A stretch of 64,000 bases of DNA from Gremmenia infestans (Eukaryota; Ascomycota; Leotiomycetes; Helotiales; Hamatocanthoscyphaceae), in NCBI GenBank assembly GCA_032629725.1, contig JAFEVB010000010.1, positions 1,612,001 through 1,676,000 on the forward strand. The letters are read 5' to 3'. Under the pieces are notes generated by a model that worked only from the letters and a program-made list of their open reading frames with translations, ran no database searches and was not told the DNA's origin. The translations under genes were made by a program, and so were the position numbers. Below, piece by piece: positions 21,763-32,807 of the stretch (positions within the stretch are counted from its first letter, which is position 1; every line of letters starts with the position of its first letter).

Positions 21763-22811
21763 TGGCATATATTGCCAGGTCTTACCGCCCTAGGGTTGCC
21801 CTAGCCTCCGAATCGCCATACGATTCCGACTTCCAAGTGCTAGATATTATAGACCAAGACCATGCAATTAAGGTTTATAATATTTATAACGAAAAGCACC
21901 AATTACCTGATTCGGATACCCGTACGCTAGCGCGGTGCTTATAGCAGCTTATACCGCCTCTCGATTCGGTATTTTGCGGGGACTTTAATGCCCTATAACC
22001 CTTGGTGGGACCCACTTTACGAGGCACGCGATATAGAGGGTATTGCGCTAGCAGACTGGATCGACTACCACGATTTAGCCCTCCTAAATACCCCTGGTAT
22101 TGGCACCTTTCCACCGCCCCTCACATGGCTAGACCCACAAATATCGACCTCACACTAGCCCATCGCTCTATAGCCAATCACATTCAAGACTGGGCTGTAG
22201 TAGAGGATATAGGCTCTGACCATTTAGGCATAGTCTTTACTATCCAAGGGTCCCGAATAGGCTTAGCCGATCCACAGACCACCCGATTCGATACAAAACG
22301 CGCTAACTGGACCAAATTTGGTGAAACACTATTCTGCCAGCTGTCACCGCTCCAGGATTCACTGCATCGGCTAAGCTATAGCTTAAGTCACAACTATAGC
22401 TTAAGAAGCTTAGAACAAATCGATGCAAAAAGAAGCTATAAAGTAGCTTTGGACCAGCTAGACGATATGGCAGAACGCTATACTAGCGCTATTTTATGCG
22501 CCGCACATGATTCCATACCCCAAATCCGGTTAGCGCCAAATGCCAAGCCGTGGTGGAACGATTCACTTAAAACACTCCGCCGAAACATGAATCACGCTAG
22601 GCTAGCCTCTATGAGAGCCTTTTCCGACCAGTCACACAGACGCTATACTAGTGCACGCAATATATACTTTCAGGCTATTAAAACAGCTAAAAAGGACCAC
22701 TGGAACCAGTTTTTGGAAAAAGAGGATTCTAAATCGATTTTTAAAGCCCTAGCTTATACCAAGCCAAGGCGGTCAGAGCTAGTGCCAAATTTAAAGCTTT
22801 CTGCCACCTAA
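21763..22811 (+). pseudogene. LINE copy D AP-endonuclease domain, broken
   Basis: Starts with the MAYIARSYRPRVALASE segment. A Trp codon is lost to TAG near 21940 and an indel after VFCGDFNA (near 21992) shifts the frame; from 22124 on the frame is open through NIDLTLAHRS, IGSDHLGIVFTI and KPWWNDSLKTLRRN to IFKALAYTKPRRSE, which is the expected link to the reverse transcriptase. It ends at a TAA (22809-22811) that is shared with copy A. Confidence 0.8.
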
Positions 22812-24105
22812 TATGCAACTACATTCACCGCCAAATGCGACCTTTTCCGCCAGACACTCTTTCCCTCCACCACCAGAAACGCCTAGCCCAAATTGGTCTA
22901 GTTATACTACTTCTAGCGCTTGGAAGTGGCCTAAACTAGCTCCAGAGGAAGTCAAGCTAGCCTGTTCGAGCGAAATCAAATCCACTAGTCCTGGCCCCGA
23001 CTATATCACTCAAACCATTATCACCCACGCATACTCAGCATGCTCTTCCCAGATTTCACTCCTTTTTGAGACGCTAGTTAATACAGGCTACCACCCAAAA
23101 TGCTGGCGCCAAGCGAATTGCATTATACTACGCAAAAACAATAAACCCGACTATAAGCAGCCTAGCGCATATCGACCTATTTCACTTCTTAGCTGCTTAG
23201 GAAAGGTTAGCGAAAGGATCCTAGCTAAGCGTCTAGCGTATCTAGCGGAAACCACTCCAAATCTGCTGCATCCAAGCCAAATTGGTGGTCGACTTAAAAA
23301 GTCGGCTATTGACGCAGGCGCTATGCTAGCGGATTATGTCTATTCTAACCGCCAAAAGAAGAAGATTACTACTACGCTTCTACTAGACGTGAAAGGCGCA
23401 TATGACCACGTATCTAAGAACAGGCTCCTTATAGTGCTTAGGGACCTAGCACTTCCCGATTCGGTAATAAAGTGGGTCTCCTCTTTTATGAGCGGGCGGT
23501 CACTTAAGCTTCTATTCGATGGCTAATCAGACGAAAACCAGCCTATACAGACCGGAATACCACAAGGAAGCCCGATTTCGCCTATCCTTTTCCTTATATA
23601 TATAAGAGGCCTATTTAGGTCGCCGGCAGTGAAATTCATCTCTTATGCTAACGATATCACTCTCTCCACTGCATCGACTAGCCCTAGGAAAAACGTCAAA
23701 ATCCTACAGCTAGTAGCTAAAGAGCTATTTCAGCTAGCTAGCGAAAGTGCAATCCAATTCGACCCAAAAAAGTCAGAACTAATTCACTTCCACACTGGCG
23801 AAGCCGCTAAGCTAGCGTCACTTATACTCCTAGACAGCACTATAGTCCATCTAAAACAGACGGTTAAATGGCTTGGTATCCACTTTAATGCCCTTTTACG
23901 ATTTAAAGAGCATATTACGATCCGTACCGCCCTAGCAAAATCCGCATTTGGACGTATGTCTAGGCTAGCCAATAGCGAACAAGGTCTTAGCCCCACCGCT
24001 TTTAGACAACTGTATTTAGCATGCATTGCTAGCGTATCGGATTATGCATCACCAATTTGGTGGCGGGGCCAAGCATATGCTAGAGAGCATTTGCAGCATC
24101 TCTAA
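22812..24105 (+). pseudogene. LINE copy D reverse transcriptase, catalytic box changed
   Basis: Reverse transcriptase motifs as in A (AYRPISLLSCLGK, LLLDVKGAYDHV, GIPQGSPISPILF), with a stop at 23524 (Gln expected). The catalytic box reads YANDITLS instead of YADDITLS (GAC to AAC at about 23650), which should abolish polymerisation. It continues through the linker LSPTAFRQLYLACIASV that copy A lacks. Confidence 0.85.
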
Positions 24106-25446
24106 AACCTAGCACTACGCAAAATCCTAGGGACTTTTCGCACTAGTCCAATTCAGGCCATGGAGGTAGAAGCTAGCCTCTCACCGCCCGCAATACGACT
24201 AGATGCAGCCACCCGAAAATACGCCTTCCGCCTAGCTAAGCTAAGTCCAGACCATCCAGTTAATCGACAAATCAGCGATGCTAGCGATGCTAGCGATGCT
24301 AGCGATTCTAGCGATTCTAGCGATTCTAGCGATTCTAGCTCTTTTAGCTCCCCTCCCTAAATATGGTCTTTAGAGGATTGCCAGCACTATAGCACCACTG
24401 CTTAGCTCTAAAATCGAACCTATTTAGCACTTCTATTTTGCCCCTTGGGACCGCTCTATGCCCTGGGCTACGCACATCGCTAAACTGCCTAAAGCGGAGG
24501 CCGCCACAGCACACCGCCTCCAGCTACAGACGCAATCGCTAAATCGGGTGTTATACTATACTGACGGGTCACAAATGCTAGACTCCACCGGCATCGGAGT
24601 GGGACTAGCGGGGTATAGTGGCGCTAGACGCTTCACTAGCCTAGCTCGTAACATCGGCCCACACTAAATTGTCTATAATAGAGAGCTAGAGGGGATTGCC
24701 CTAGCCTTTGAAAACGCTACTAGACTAGGTCCAAATCGTGATATTAGGGTCTATATGGATAACCAAGCAGCGATTTATAGGCTAGCGCGGCCTTCCGATA
24801 ATCCCGGCCAATCACAGCAAATTAGGGCTATTGCAGCAGCGGCTAAAGTAGCCCAAAATGGATCCACGCTAGCAATAGAGTGGGTCCCTGGGCACCAAGA
24901 CATTGATGGCAATAAGGCTGCAGACAGACTAGCTAAAACAGGCTCTAAATCACTACCGACCACCCAGACCGCCCTAGCTGCCTACACCAGCTATGCCTAT
25001 ATAGGTATAAAAATCAACCAGATGCATCGACATGCATGGGCTAGCGCTCTAGCTAGCGGCAAAGGCTACTATTTCGATTTTTTCAATCCTGAATTCACTC
25101 TCGAATCCAGCTTCCCAAAGTGGCTAGATCCACTGCTAGCGCCTTCTTCCAGCTAAAGCTAAAACACGGCTACTTTGGGTCTTACCTAAAGAGGTTCAAA
25201 CGCGCTAGCTCGGATCGATGCATATGCAACACCAACCAACCAGAGTCGCCACAGCACCTTATACTAGCGTGCAGCGAATACAAGGCGGAGAGGCATATAA
25301 TGCGGCAGAACGTCCCGTTTAGGCTTAGTATGCAGAGCCTATTTGAGACGAAAATCGGACGACAGCATTTGCTAGTCTTTTTGCACGAAACCGGCATCAG
25401 CACCCGCAAATGGCGGCTGGAACGGGCAGAATTCGTCGATGACTAA
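24106..25446 (+). pseudogene. LINE copy D RNase H and terminal Cys/His motif, broken
   Basis: Contains the Ser/Asp coding minisatellite (24271-24340), RNase H residues (YYTDGSQ, RELEGIALAF, YMDNQAAIYRL, WVPGHQDIDGN) and the terminal CICNTNQ..H..C motif. A CAA-to-TAA change near 24665 and a frame change near 25100 interrupt it. Confidence 0.8.
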
Positions 25447-25851
25447 GCATTTATTACTATATATGACTTAGAAGCTATTTTGCCCACATCCACCGCTAAA
25501 AACCATCGATTTTAGCTAACTTTGGCTAAGAAGTTAAAAGAGTGCAATTGCAGCTTAAGGCTAAGCTATGCTAGCTGACCGCCTTTGCATTCTGCCACCT
25601 TTTAACCACTTTGCGACCACTTTTCCTTCGTTTATATAACTACTTTTAGGGCCCTAGAGGGATTTTGCTATGGCGTTTTTTATTTTATGGACCTAGTCCA
25701 TATTAGGCTTAGTGCCTCAGATTCCAACCGGAAGCATATTGACCTATCTTTTGTATTTACCACTCGACCGCGCTAGCACTAGGCTAGCGCCGTCCTACAT
25801 AGTCTTAGACTTATACAGGACGTAAATAGAATAATAATAATAATAATAATA
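25447..25851 (+). other. LINE copy D 3'UTR with terminal hairpins and (AAT)n tail
   Basis: 3'UTR of about 380 bp. Two hairpins, at about 25770-25791 (GCGCTAGC ... GCTAGCGC type) and 25792-25821 (GTCCT ... AGTCT/AGACT ... AGGAC), lie just before the tail of AAT repeats. All four copies share them. Confidence 0.8.
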
Positions 25852-25865
25852 ATTATAAGTAGCTC

Positions 25866-28580
25866 GCAAATCGTTTTCCTCTTAAACTATAAAGTAAGGC
25901 AAAAAGTATAGATTCTTAAGCTTAAAGGCATTAGTATAAGATAAATATTTATAAATAGAGAAAAAGCATATATAGATAAAGACTAGCTTTAAAGAGTAAA
26001 AGTATAACCTTTTTAATTAGCGAAACTTCTATAACCGCGGCCTAGAGTTATAGTACTAGATATTCTTTTCTTAAATAATATATTTGCTAATTAGTAATAG
26101 AATTAGTTCTTTTTAGATGCAGAAATAATATTCTATAGTTATAATTAAAAATGCAATTAACTAACTATATAAGAAGTATAGTTAGACTATATTAGCTCTA
26201 AAAATCAGATATTAAGCTAGTCGAGATACCTAAGATAAGAGCGGATTATAAAGGATAGCAGATAGTAGAACGGATAGTAGGACGGATAGTAGAATAGATA
26301 GTAGAATGGATAGTAGAACGGATTAGTAGATTATTATATAATCTTATATAGCTTAGTTAGTAAAAAGGCGTACCTTTTTTACTAGTTAATACTACTATAA
26401 ATAATAAGTAATATTAACTAGTATTATATCTTCTATATAGTATAGAAGTAATTACAGATATTAACTAGTAATACTAATACTAAGAGGTGGTTAATCTTAT
26501 AGAAGGTAGCTATAAAGCAGCTAGGTATTAAGTAGAAAAGATAGAGAGGAAAATAGTTAGATATATATAAAGGTTCTATAGTTAGTCTTTCTATACTAGA
26601 GGATAGTAATAACAAGGTCTAAATAACTTACTAGGCATATATAAAGGTCCTGCAGTTAATAGATATCTCGAAATCCTATCTAAGACCTCCGGGCATATAT
26701 AGATATTCTATTATCGCATCTATTATATAGAATAATTAGTATGCTTATATAGCTACGCTATATATATATAGAGGTGCTATAAAGTAATAATAAGAGTAAT
26801 ACTATATCTATAAAGCTATTAGGATCCAGGCAACTTTAACTCTTAAGAAGTTAGATATAACTCTATCTAAAATACTAATAAAATAGTATAGTCGGAATAA
26901 AGCGAAAGCGTAAATACTCTAGAAGCTTTCTCTAAGAAAGGATTATAAAGAGGAATAGAAAACCTTATTAATACCCTATATTAAAGAGTCTAAGAGCCTA
27001 AGACCTAATTAAATACTCTATTATAAAAGGTTTAAGCAGATAATAATAATAAAAGGGATACTATAACTATAGTTCTATATAATTATAAAGGATGCGTGGA
27101 TTTAACTATATAGAGATATAAATACCTCGACTTTTAATAATTAAGCGAACTATATAATAAAAAGAGTTACTAGATATAATATTTATAAGGCCCTATATAT
27201 ATATATATGCCTGCAGAAATAGAAGAGAAGTTTACTATAGCTTTTTAAGAACTTTATAGAAGGAGAAGAATATAGACGCCTATCTATTTTAGATAGCTAA
27301 CTTATTTACTTTTAAATACTATATATTTCTAAGCAGAAAATATATACTAGGTTATATATAGTGCCTCTCTTAATTAACTACTTATTTCTATTTATAGTAT
27401 AAGAGAATAAACATATTACTATAGTTAATAGTAATATATAATTAATAGTAGATATTCTAATTTTAATATTTATTTATTTTATATAAAAGTAAAATACTAG
27501 AAAATTATTAGAATAAATAGATAGTTAGAAAGTATTCTATAATCCTATCTATTTTAGAACGCTCTAGTAGTTTTTCTATAGTACTATATACTATCTTCTA
27601 TAGAAAGTATAAAAGCTTTATAGCAATTTTAAATTTCTAATCCTTTCTTTACTATATATACCTATACTTTCTATAATAGATTTTTAAGTTACTTAAGGTT
27701 CTATATATTAAATCGGTAAAATAATTAAATACTCTAATACTAAAAAGGCGGAGAGTAGTTAAGAGAAAAGTATTAAGAGGATATAAATATCTCTTAGATA
27801 TCTTCTTTTAATATATTTTATAAATACTTTAAAAGTATAGCTTAGTAGAAGAATAAGAGGTGTAAATAGATAATAATATCTAAGTAGAAAAAATGCTAAA
27901 GATACTATAGATTTATAATAATAAGAGAATAATTTTACTATAAGACTATAGTAATAATAATCTTAAAATCTACTATATAATTAACTAAATAAATATAAAT
28001 ATAAAGATAATAGTAGATAAAAGCCTAATAGTAATATAGATCTATAAGTGAAAATAATACCATAATACTATAATTATTAAGCTTTTCTATAATCTCTATA
28101 TTAAAATGATCCGAATATTAACTATCTGTCTCTATCTACTGCCTCTACCTTTATAATAAGAGGTCTATATAATAAAGTATAAATTAAACTATTTAGCTAT
28201 TAAAATTAGAAAGGAGAGAGAGATTCTTTTATACTCTATAAGAATGCTATAATACTATAATTAACTAGCTTTTCTATAACCTTCTTATTAGAATAATCTA
28301 AATCTATAGTATTAATAAATATAAATAGAAACTTTCTCTAATTATAAAAAACGTTTTATTTATAATAAAAATTTAATAAAGCTTTTTCTAAATTTTAATA
28401 AGAATAGAAGCTATAGTTACTAGAATAGTGCTATATTAATACTAGCTTAGAACTATAGTTGCTTAAGTTATAAAAAGGGACGTATTAGAGCTAGGCTAGC
28501 GCTAAGCTAGAGTAAAAGATAAGCTATTAGCGTTTTTAGTAAAGAAAATTATTCGCCTATTTCGTGATAGGAAAAATTTT
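25866..28580. other. AT-rich, RIP-like segment, no readable gene
   Basis: About 2.7 kb, almost free of CA/TG. The reverse transcriptase of the Gypsy element would be expected upstream of 28590, but I could not find its motifs. The segment may be Gypsy sequence too mutated to read, or another old insertion. Confidence 0.55.
26236..26330. repeat. Minisatellite (GGATAGTAGAAC-type units)
   Basis: About seven 13-14 bp units such as CGGATAGTAGGA and TGGATAGTAGAA. Related to the arrays at 17101-17665 and 19470-19541. Confidence 0.8.
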
Positions 28581-28589
28581 TACTAATAT

Positions 28590-30420
28590 AAAAATATAAA
28601 AATAGCAGCTAGTATCTAGTAGCGTACTACTTTAGAAAAATAACATTTATAGAACTTAACTATAATATATATAATAAGAAACTCCTAGTAATAGTTAAAG
28701 CATTATAGAAATAAAAGGTTTACTTTTAGAAAGCCAACTTTCTAGTAATAATTCTTACTAATTATAAAAATCTTATCGGCTTTACTATAACTAAAGACTT
28801 AAATAAGCGGCAGATAAGATAGGTAGAGATACTTACTATTTATAACTTATAAATTAAATATATAAAAGGGATAAAAAACGCATATGCTAATACGCTAAGT
28901 TAAAAACTAAGATATAAGATAAAAGAGGAAATAAAGAGCATTATAATCTTCTAGGAAGATAGTAATAACCTTATCTTAAATAAATAATAAATCGCAGCTG
29001 CGATCTATATTAATAGCGACCTATTTATAGATAAAATCAGATTAGTATATAAAGGGGATATAGTAGTAGAAGGCATCTTATAATACTTTTAGAAGAATAT
29101 AAAAGGGCTCCTACTATATAAAAATAAAATATATATTCTTAAAAGTATCTAAAAAGAATTTATTAAGAAATAGCATAAGCTACTAGCTTATAGATATTAA
29201 GGGAATACTAGAACCTAGGAAAAGCTCTTATAAAGATACTAATTCCTAAGTATACAAATAATAGTTAAAGAGGTTATTAGTAAATATAATACTTATATAC
29301 GGAATAAGATATTATAATACGCTTTATATAATATAATATAATCACTTAATATACTAAAAACTCTCTAGATATCTATTATATAGAACTTTATAGTTAAACT
29401 ACTACCGTTTAAGAACCTAATAATAGAAGTAGAATATAATTCTATCCTAGTTATTATAGATAGGTTAATAAAATATACCTATATAATACTCTATAAGAAG
29501 TTAAGCATAGCTAAGAACTTAGCTTAGGCATTTCTCTAAGTAGTAGTAGTAAACTATAGCGCGCTAGAAGAAATTATATTAGATAAAGATTAGCTCTTTA
29601 CCTTAAAATTCTAGATAGCGTTTATAGCTTTGCTAGGTATTAAAAAAAAGCTATTAATAAGTTTTTACCTATAAACTAATAGATAAACTAAACAGATAAA
29701 TCAGATAATAGAAATATATATCTGGTATTATATAAACTATAAGTAGAATAACTAGGTAGAGCTTCTACTACTTGCCTAGTTCGCATATAATATATTAGCT
29801 GCGGAAAATATAAAGATCTTACTAGTATATACAAATTATAGTTATAACCCTAAGGCCTACCACTTTGCGATAATCTTAGGATTAGATAACTAATCCGTAA
29901 CTATATAGGTAGAAGACCTTAAAGCACTTTAGAAGAAACTAGCTATCGATCTAGCATTCTTTATAAAAAGAGCAGCGTTATACTATAATAGAAAACGTAG
30001 TATAGAACCTACGCTTAAAAAGAGAGATAAAGTCTACCTAATATAAAGAAATATTAAGATAAAACAACTAAGCATAAAACTAGATTATAAGAAACTAAAG
30101 CTGTTTAAAATAAAACAAGTTATAGAACTAGTTAACTATAAATTAGTACTATCTAGAATAATAAATATATATCTAGTATTCTATATATTCTTTCTTAAAC
30201 CAGTACTACTAAGAGCGCTACCCGCGCCTATTATAGAAATCTAACTAGCTAACCCTAATACTAAGTATAAAGTTGAAGTAATACTAAACTATAAATAAGT
30301 TAGAAGTTATACTAAGTACCTAGTTAAATAGATAGACTACCTATACTTAGAAAATACTTAGGAAATAAAGATAACACTTAAGAATCTTAAGATATTTGCA
30401 AACTACTAAGATTAATATCT
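28590..30420 (+). pseudogene. Gypsy chromovirus RNase H, integrase and chromodomain relic
   Basis: Read through stops, the + strand gives clear Ty3/Gypsy text. RNase H: VAYYFRKITFIELNYNIY, LTNYKNLIGFTITKDLNKRQ, YIKGIKNAYANTLS. Integrase zinc-binding region and core: EVISKYNTYIRNK, ISIIWNFIVKLPPFKN, SILVIIDRLIKYTYIIPYKK, then LGIKKKLLISFYL*TN*QT. Near 30270-30400 EVILNYK... YLVK*IDYLYLENT*E fits a chromodomain. Catalytic Asp codons and Trp/Gln codons are changed in the RIP direction. The element is therefore a dead chromovirus. Confidence 0.85.
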
Positions 30421-30629
30421 TAATCTAACTAGAATAGATCTAAAGGATTATACGCCGTAAAGAACGCGATAAAAGTAGAGTTATTAAAAGGATTAGGATA
30501 GGAAAAAGGGCTATTAATAGACCTAATACTAGAGGAAGCAGACGGGCCCTTATACTTACGCTGCTTTTTCCTTTTACGCTTTTTCTATTTCTTTTTCTTA
30601 AAAGTATTAAGCTTATTAAAAGAATTTAA

Positions 30630-30930
30630 ACTAGTAGCAATTATATACTACTTCTTTTTATCTAATACTTTCTAAAGTTTCTTAAGTTGCAGGATCTTTA
30701 TAAAGGCCTTAGCTTTCTTAGTATAAAGTTTTTAGTGCTAACGCTTTAGCAACTTCTACTTTATAACTTTAGGCATCTAATTTACCTAGCAAATATTACA
30801 AGTTTTGCTCTAGCAGACATACTTAGTATAATAGGTGTATTTAATATCGCAAAGCGCTATATACTATCTTTTACTCTTTTTATAATAAGAATAAAAAGCT
30901 ATATTTTATTTACTAGTCTTTTTTATAGTA
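30630..30930 (-). pseudogene. Possible antisense Cys/Lys-rich ORF relic downstream of pol
   Basis: On the minus strand, with stops ignored, the text runs: Cys-spaced start (KYVC..KTCNIC), then a long Lys/Leu/Gln-rich segment (KAKAFIKILQLKKL.KVLDKKK). I have the impression that several fungal Gypsy elements carry such an antisense ORF between pol and the 3' LTR, but I cannot confirm the family. Confidence 0.3.
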
Positions 30931-31054
30931 TTGCTTAAAGAAAGAGAATATTAGTTACTATTATATTTAAGTAATATAATAGGAAAAGAAGAAAGCCATA
31001 GGCCTAATAAGATATTTTCCTATATTATACTTAAGCGTCGGGATAACGCTAACT

Positions 31055-31067
31055 AGAAGAGAAATAG
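31055..31067 (+). other. Polypurine tract before the right LTR
   Basis: AGAAGAGAAATAG directly precedes the LTR start TATTACGAAC at 31068, as expected for the plus-strand primer of an LTR retrotransposon in + orientation. Confidence 0.6.
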
Positions 31068-31551
31068 TATTACGAACATAATATATAACTAAAAGACCTT
31101 AGGCTTAGTATCTATCTTTAGATATAGGAGAACCCCTAGAAGGGAGGTTATAGCCTTATATATATATATTTAGGTATATTCGTTAGAGAGTAGGCCTACT
31201 AACATTTGGTTATTATACTATATAATTAGTTATATAACGCAATCGACTAGTTGACTAGTAAGTAGTTAACTAGGTTGATAGTAGTTAAGTTGACTACGGT
31301 TAACCAGCGGCATAGAGGTTCTATATAAGGCTAGGTTATTACCTATTAGATAGAAGCTTTATACTTAACTTAAATAGTATTTTCTAATATACGCTTATTA
31401 CTTAATACTTTATAATAAGCTATACTTCTAAGTATAGCAACTAGTAATCTATTAATAGATACTAATATTAACCTAATAATAACCTAGGTCTAGGGACCTA
31501 ACTTAAGTTATAAGACTTACCCTAGCACTACGTAAGCTAGGCGATTATTAT
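31068..31551 (+). repeat. Right LTR of the Gypsy element
   Basis: About 484 bp, beginning TATTACGAACATAATATATA and ending GCGATTATTATA. Colinear with 4529-5000, with a short diverged or extra piece around 31180-31310 (CGACTAGTTGACTAGTAAG region). Confidence 0.8.
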
Positions 31552-31552
31552 A

Positions 31553-31946
31553 AATATCTAACTTTAGATATAAAAGAACCCTTAGTAGGAATAGGTTTTT
31601 CTTATATAAGCAAAAGATGTCTCTTTAGTATATTAGTTATATAATAGACTAAGAAGAACTATAGGGATCCTTACGGCCTATTAGGATCTATTAGGATCTA
31701 GAGGCATAAAGATTCTATATAAAGCTAGGTTATTACCTATTAGATAGGAGCTTTATACTTAACTTAAATAGTATTTCCTAATATACGCTTATTACTTTAT
31801 ACTTTATAATAAGCTATACTTCTAAGTATAGTAACTAGTAATCTATTAATAGATACTAATATTAACCTAATAATAACCTAGGTCTAGGGACCTAACTTAA
31901 GTTATAAGACTTACCCTAGCATTACGTAAGCTGGGCGATCGTTATA
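31553..31946 (+). repeat. Additional LTR, 5'-truncated, abutting the right LTR
   Basis: From ATCTAACTTTAGATATAAAA to GGGCGATCGTTATAC it matches the LTR from about its 40th base to its end. It keeps CG sites (GCGATCGT) that are changed in the other LTRs, so it is less mutated. It marks the right edge of the island. Confidence 0.75.
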
Positions 31947-32807
31947 CTAATCGAGGTTAGTAAATAGTATGAATTTCTTTAATATTGAAAATCTTGGAAA
32001 TAAGAGGAAGTTAAAGTATATGAGATTGGCGGGAATATGAGGGTGGATTAACTCTATTATTAGAACGGTGAAAAAAGATATAATAAGAGTATGACTTCGG
32101 ACAAGGCCAAGACGAAGCCTGGACTAGGCGCTGGCCATCGGAGGACAAGTATAATGACTGGGCGAGGCTTGGCTGCAAGAGAGAACCCTGTATCTGAACC
32201 TGAGGATATACTTATTTCAGTGGGGAATTCGGATTTAGTTATAAATAAGTTTGAATGAGAATTTAGTCATTTGGCGATAAAACTAGTAACGAGACAAGAA
32301 CTTCACGGTGACGACCTCCGTTTCTATAGCAAGAGATTCAGAACTGCTTACTGCTCAATCTAGCATGTATTATTCCGTTTTGAAGGTCTTCACCACCTCT
32401 CTCAATCCTGTGTTTGTGAAACATTCTTCGCAAGACACAATCTATATATGACGTATGAGCAATCGCGAGCATCGTTAAGGCTGTTATCCTTAATTTCTAT
32501 TGGAAACTCGGAATTGACGATGTTTTTGGAACAATTAGCTACAAGTACTACAAATAGAGATTAGTAGATACATGAGATTCCAAGTTGGGAACAAAAAGCG
32601 GCAGCTACTCCGTAGTGGCTAGTAGGCTAGAGAAACGACAAGTAAAATTTCGACTACCTCACTGAGCGATGTATAAAATGTGATCATGTTCTGGTTCTAA
32701 AGGAACGAAATATTTACCCATTAATAGGCAATGTAGAACTATCTACCCAGAAAGTTATGCTCGTTATAATCTAGCTAAACGAACACGAAATAACTTTTCT
32801 GCTCCAT
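31947..32807. other. Intergenic
   Basis: Composition returns to normal after about 31950. I see no gene; it holds the 3' side of the minus-strand reductase gene. Confidence 0.6.

Larger units (their letters stand above)
19778..25851 (+). mobile_element. LINE copy D: full-length Tad-like element, mutated
   Basis: Plus strand, about 6.07 kb from ACTTTTCCGATTTTCACGAA to an (AAT)n tail ending near 25851. It is colinear with copy A and carries the linker and RNase H segment that A has lost. Many sites differ from A by C-to-T or G-to-A changes: TGG to TAG at 20088-20090 and around 21940, CAA to TAA near 24665, and GAC to AAC in the reverse transcriptase YADD box. Several single-base indels add frameshifts. 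It cannot encode intact proteins. Confidence 0.9.
4529..31946. mobile_element. Nested transposon island (RIP-mutated Gypsy shell with LINE copies inside)
   Basis: The block begins and ends with related LTR sequences (4529-5000; 31068-31551; fragment 31553-31946). Between them are gag/protease relics (left), RNase H/integrase/chromodomain relics (right) and, inside, four copies of one LINE family. Composition changes sharply: the Gypsy parts are AT-rich and almost without CA/TG, while the LINE copies keep a near-normal composition. This order suggests that the Gypsy element was inserted and mutated first and the LINEs came later. Confidence 0.85.

Noticed and set aside
25866..28580. Attempt to read a Gypsy reverse transcriptase or a DNA transposase here
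   Set aside because: No frame gave recognisable motifs on either strand even when stops were ignored, so no call was made.
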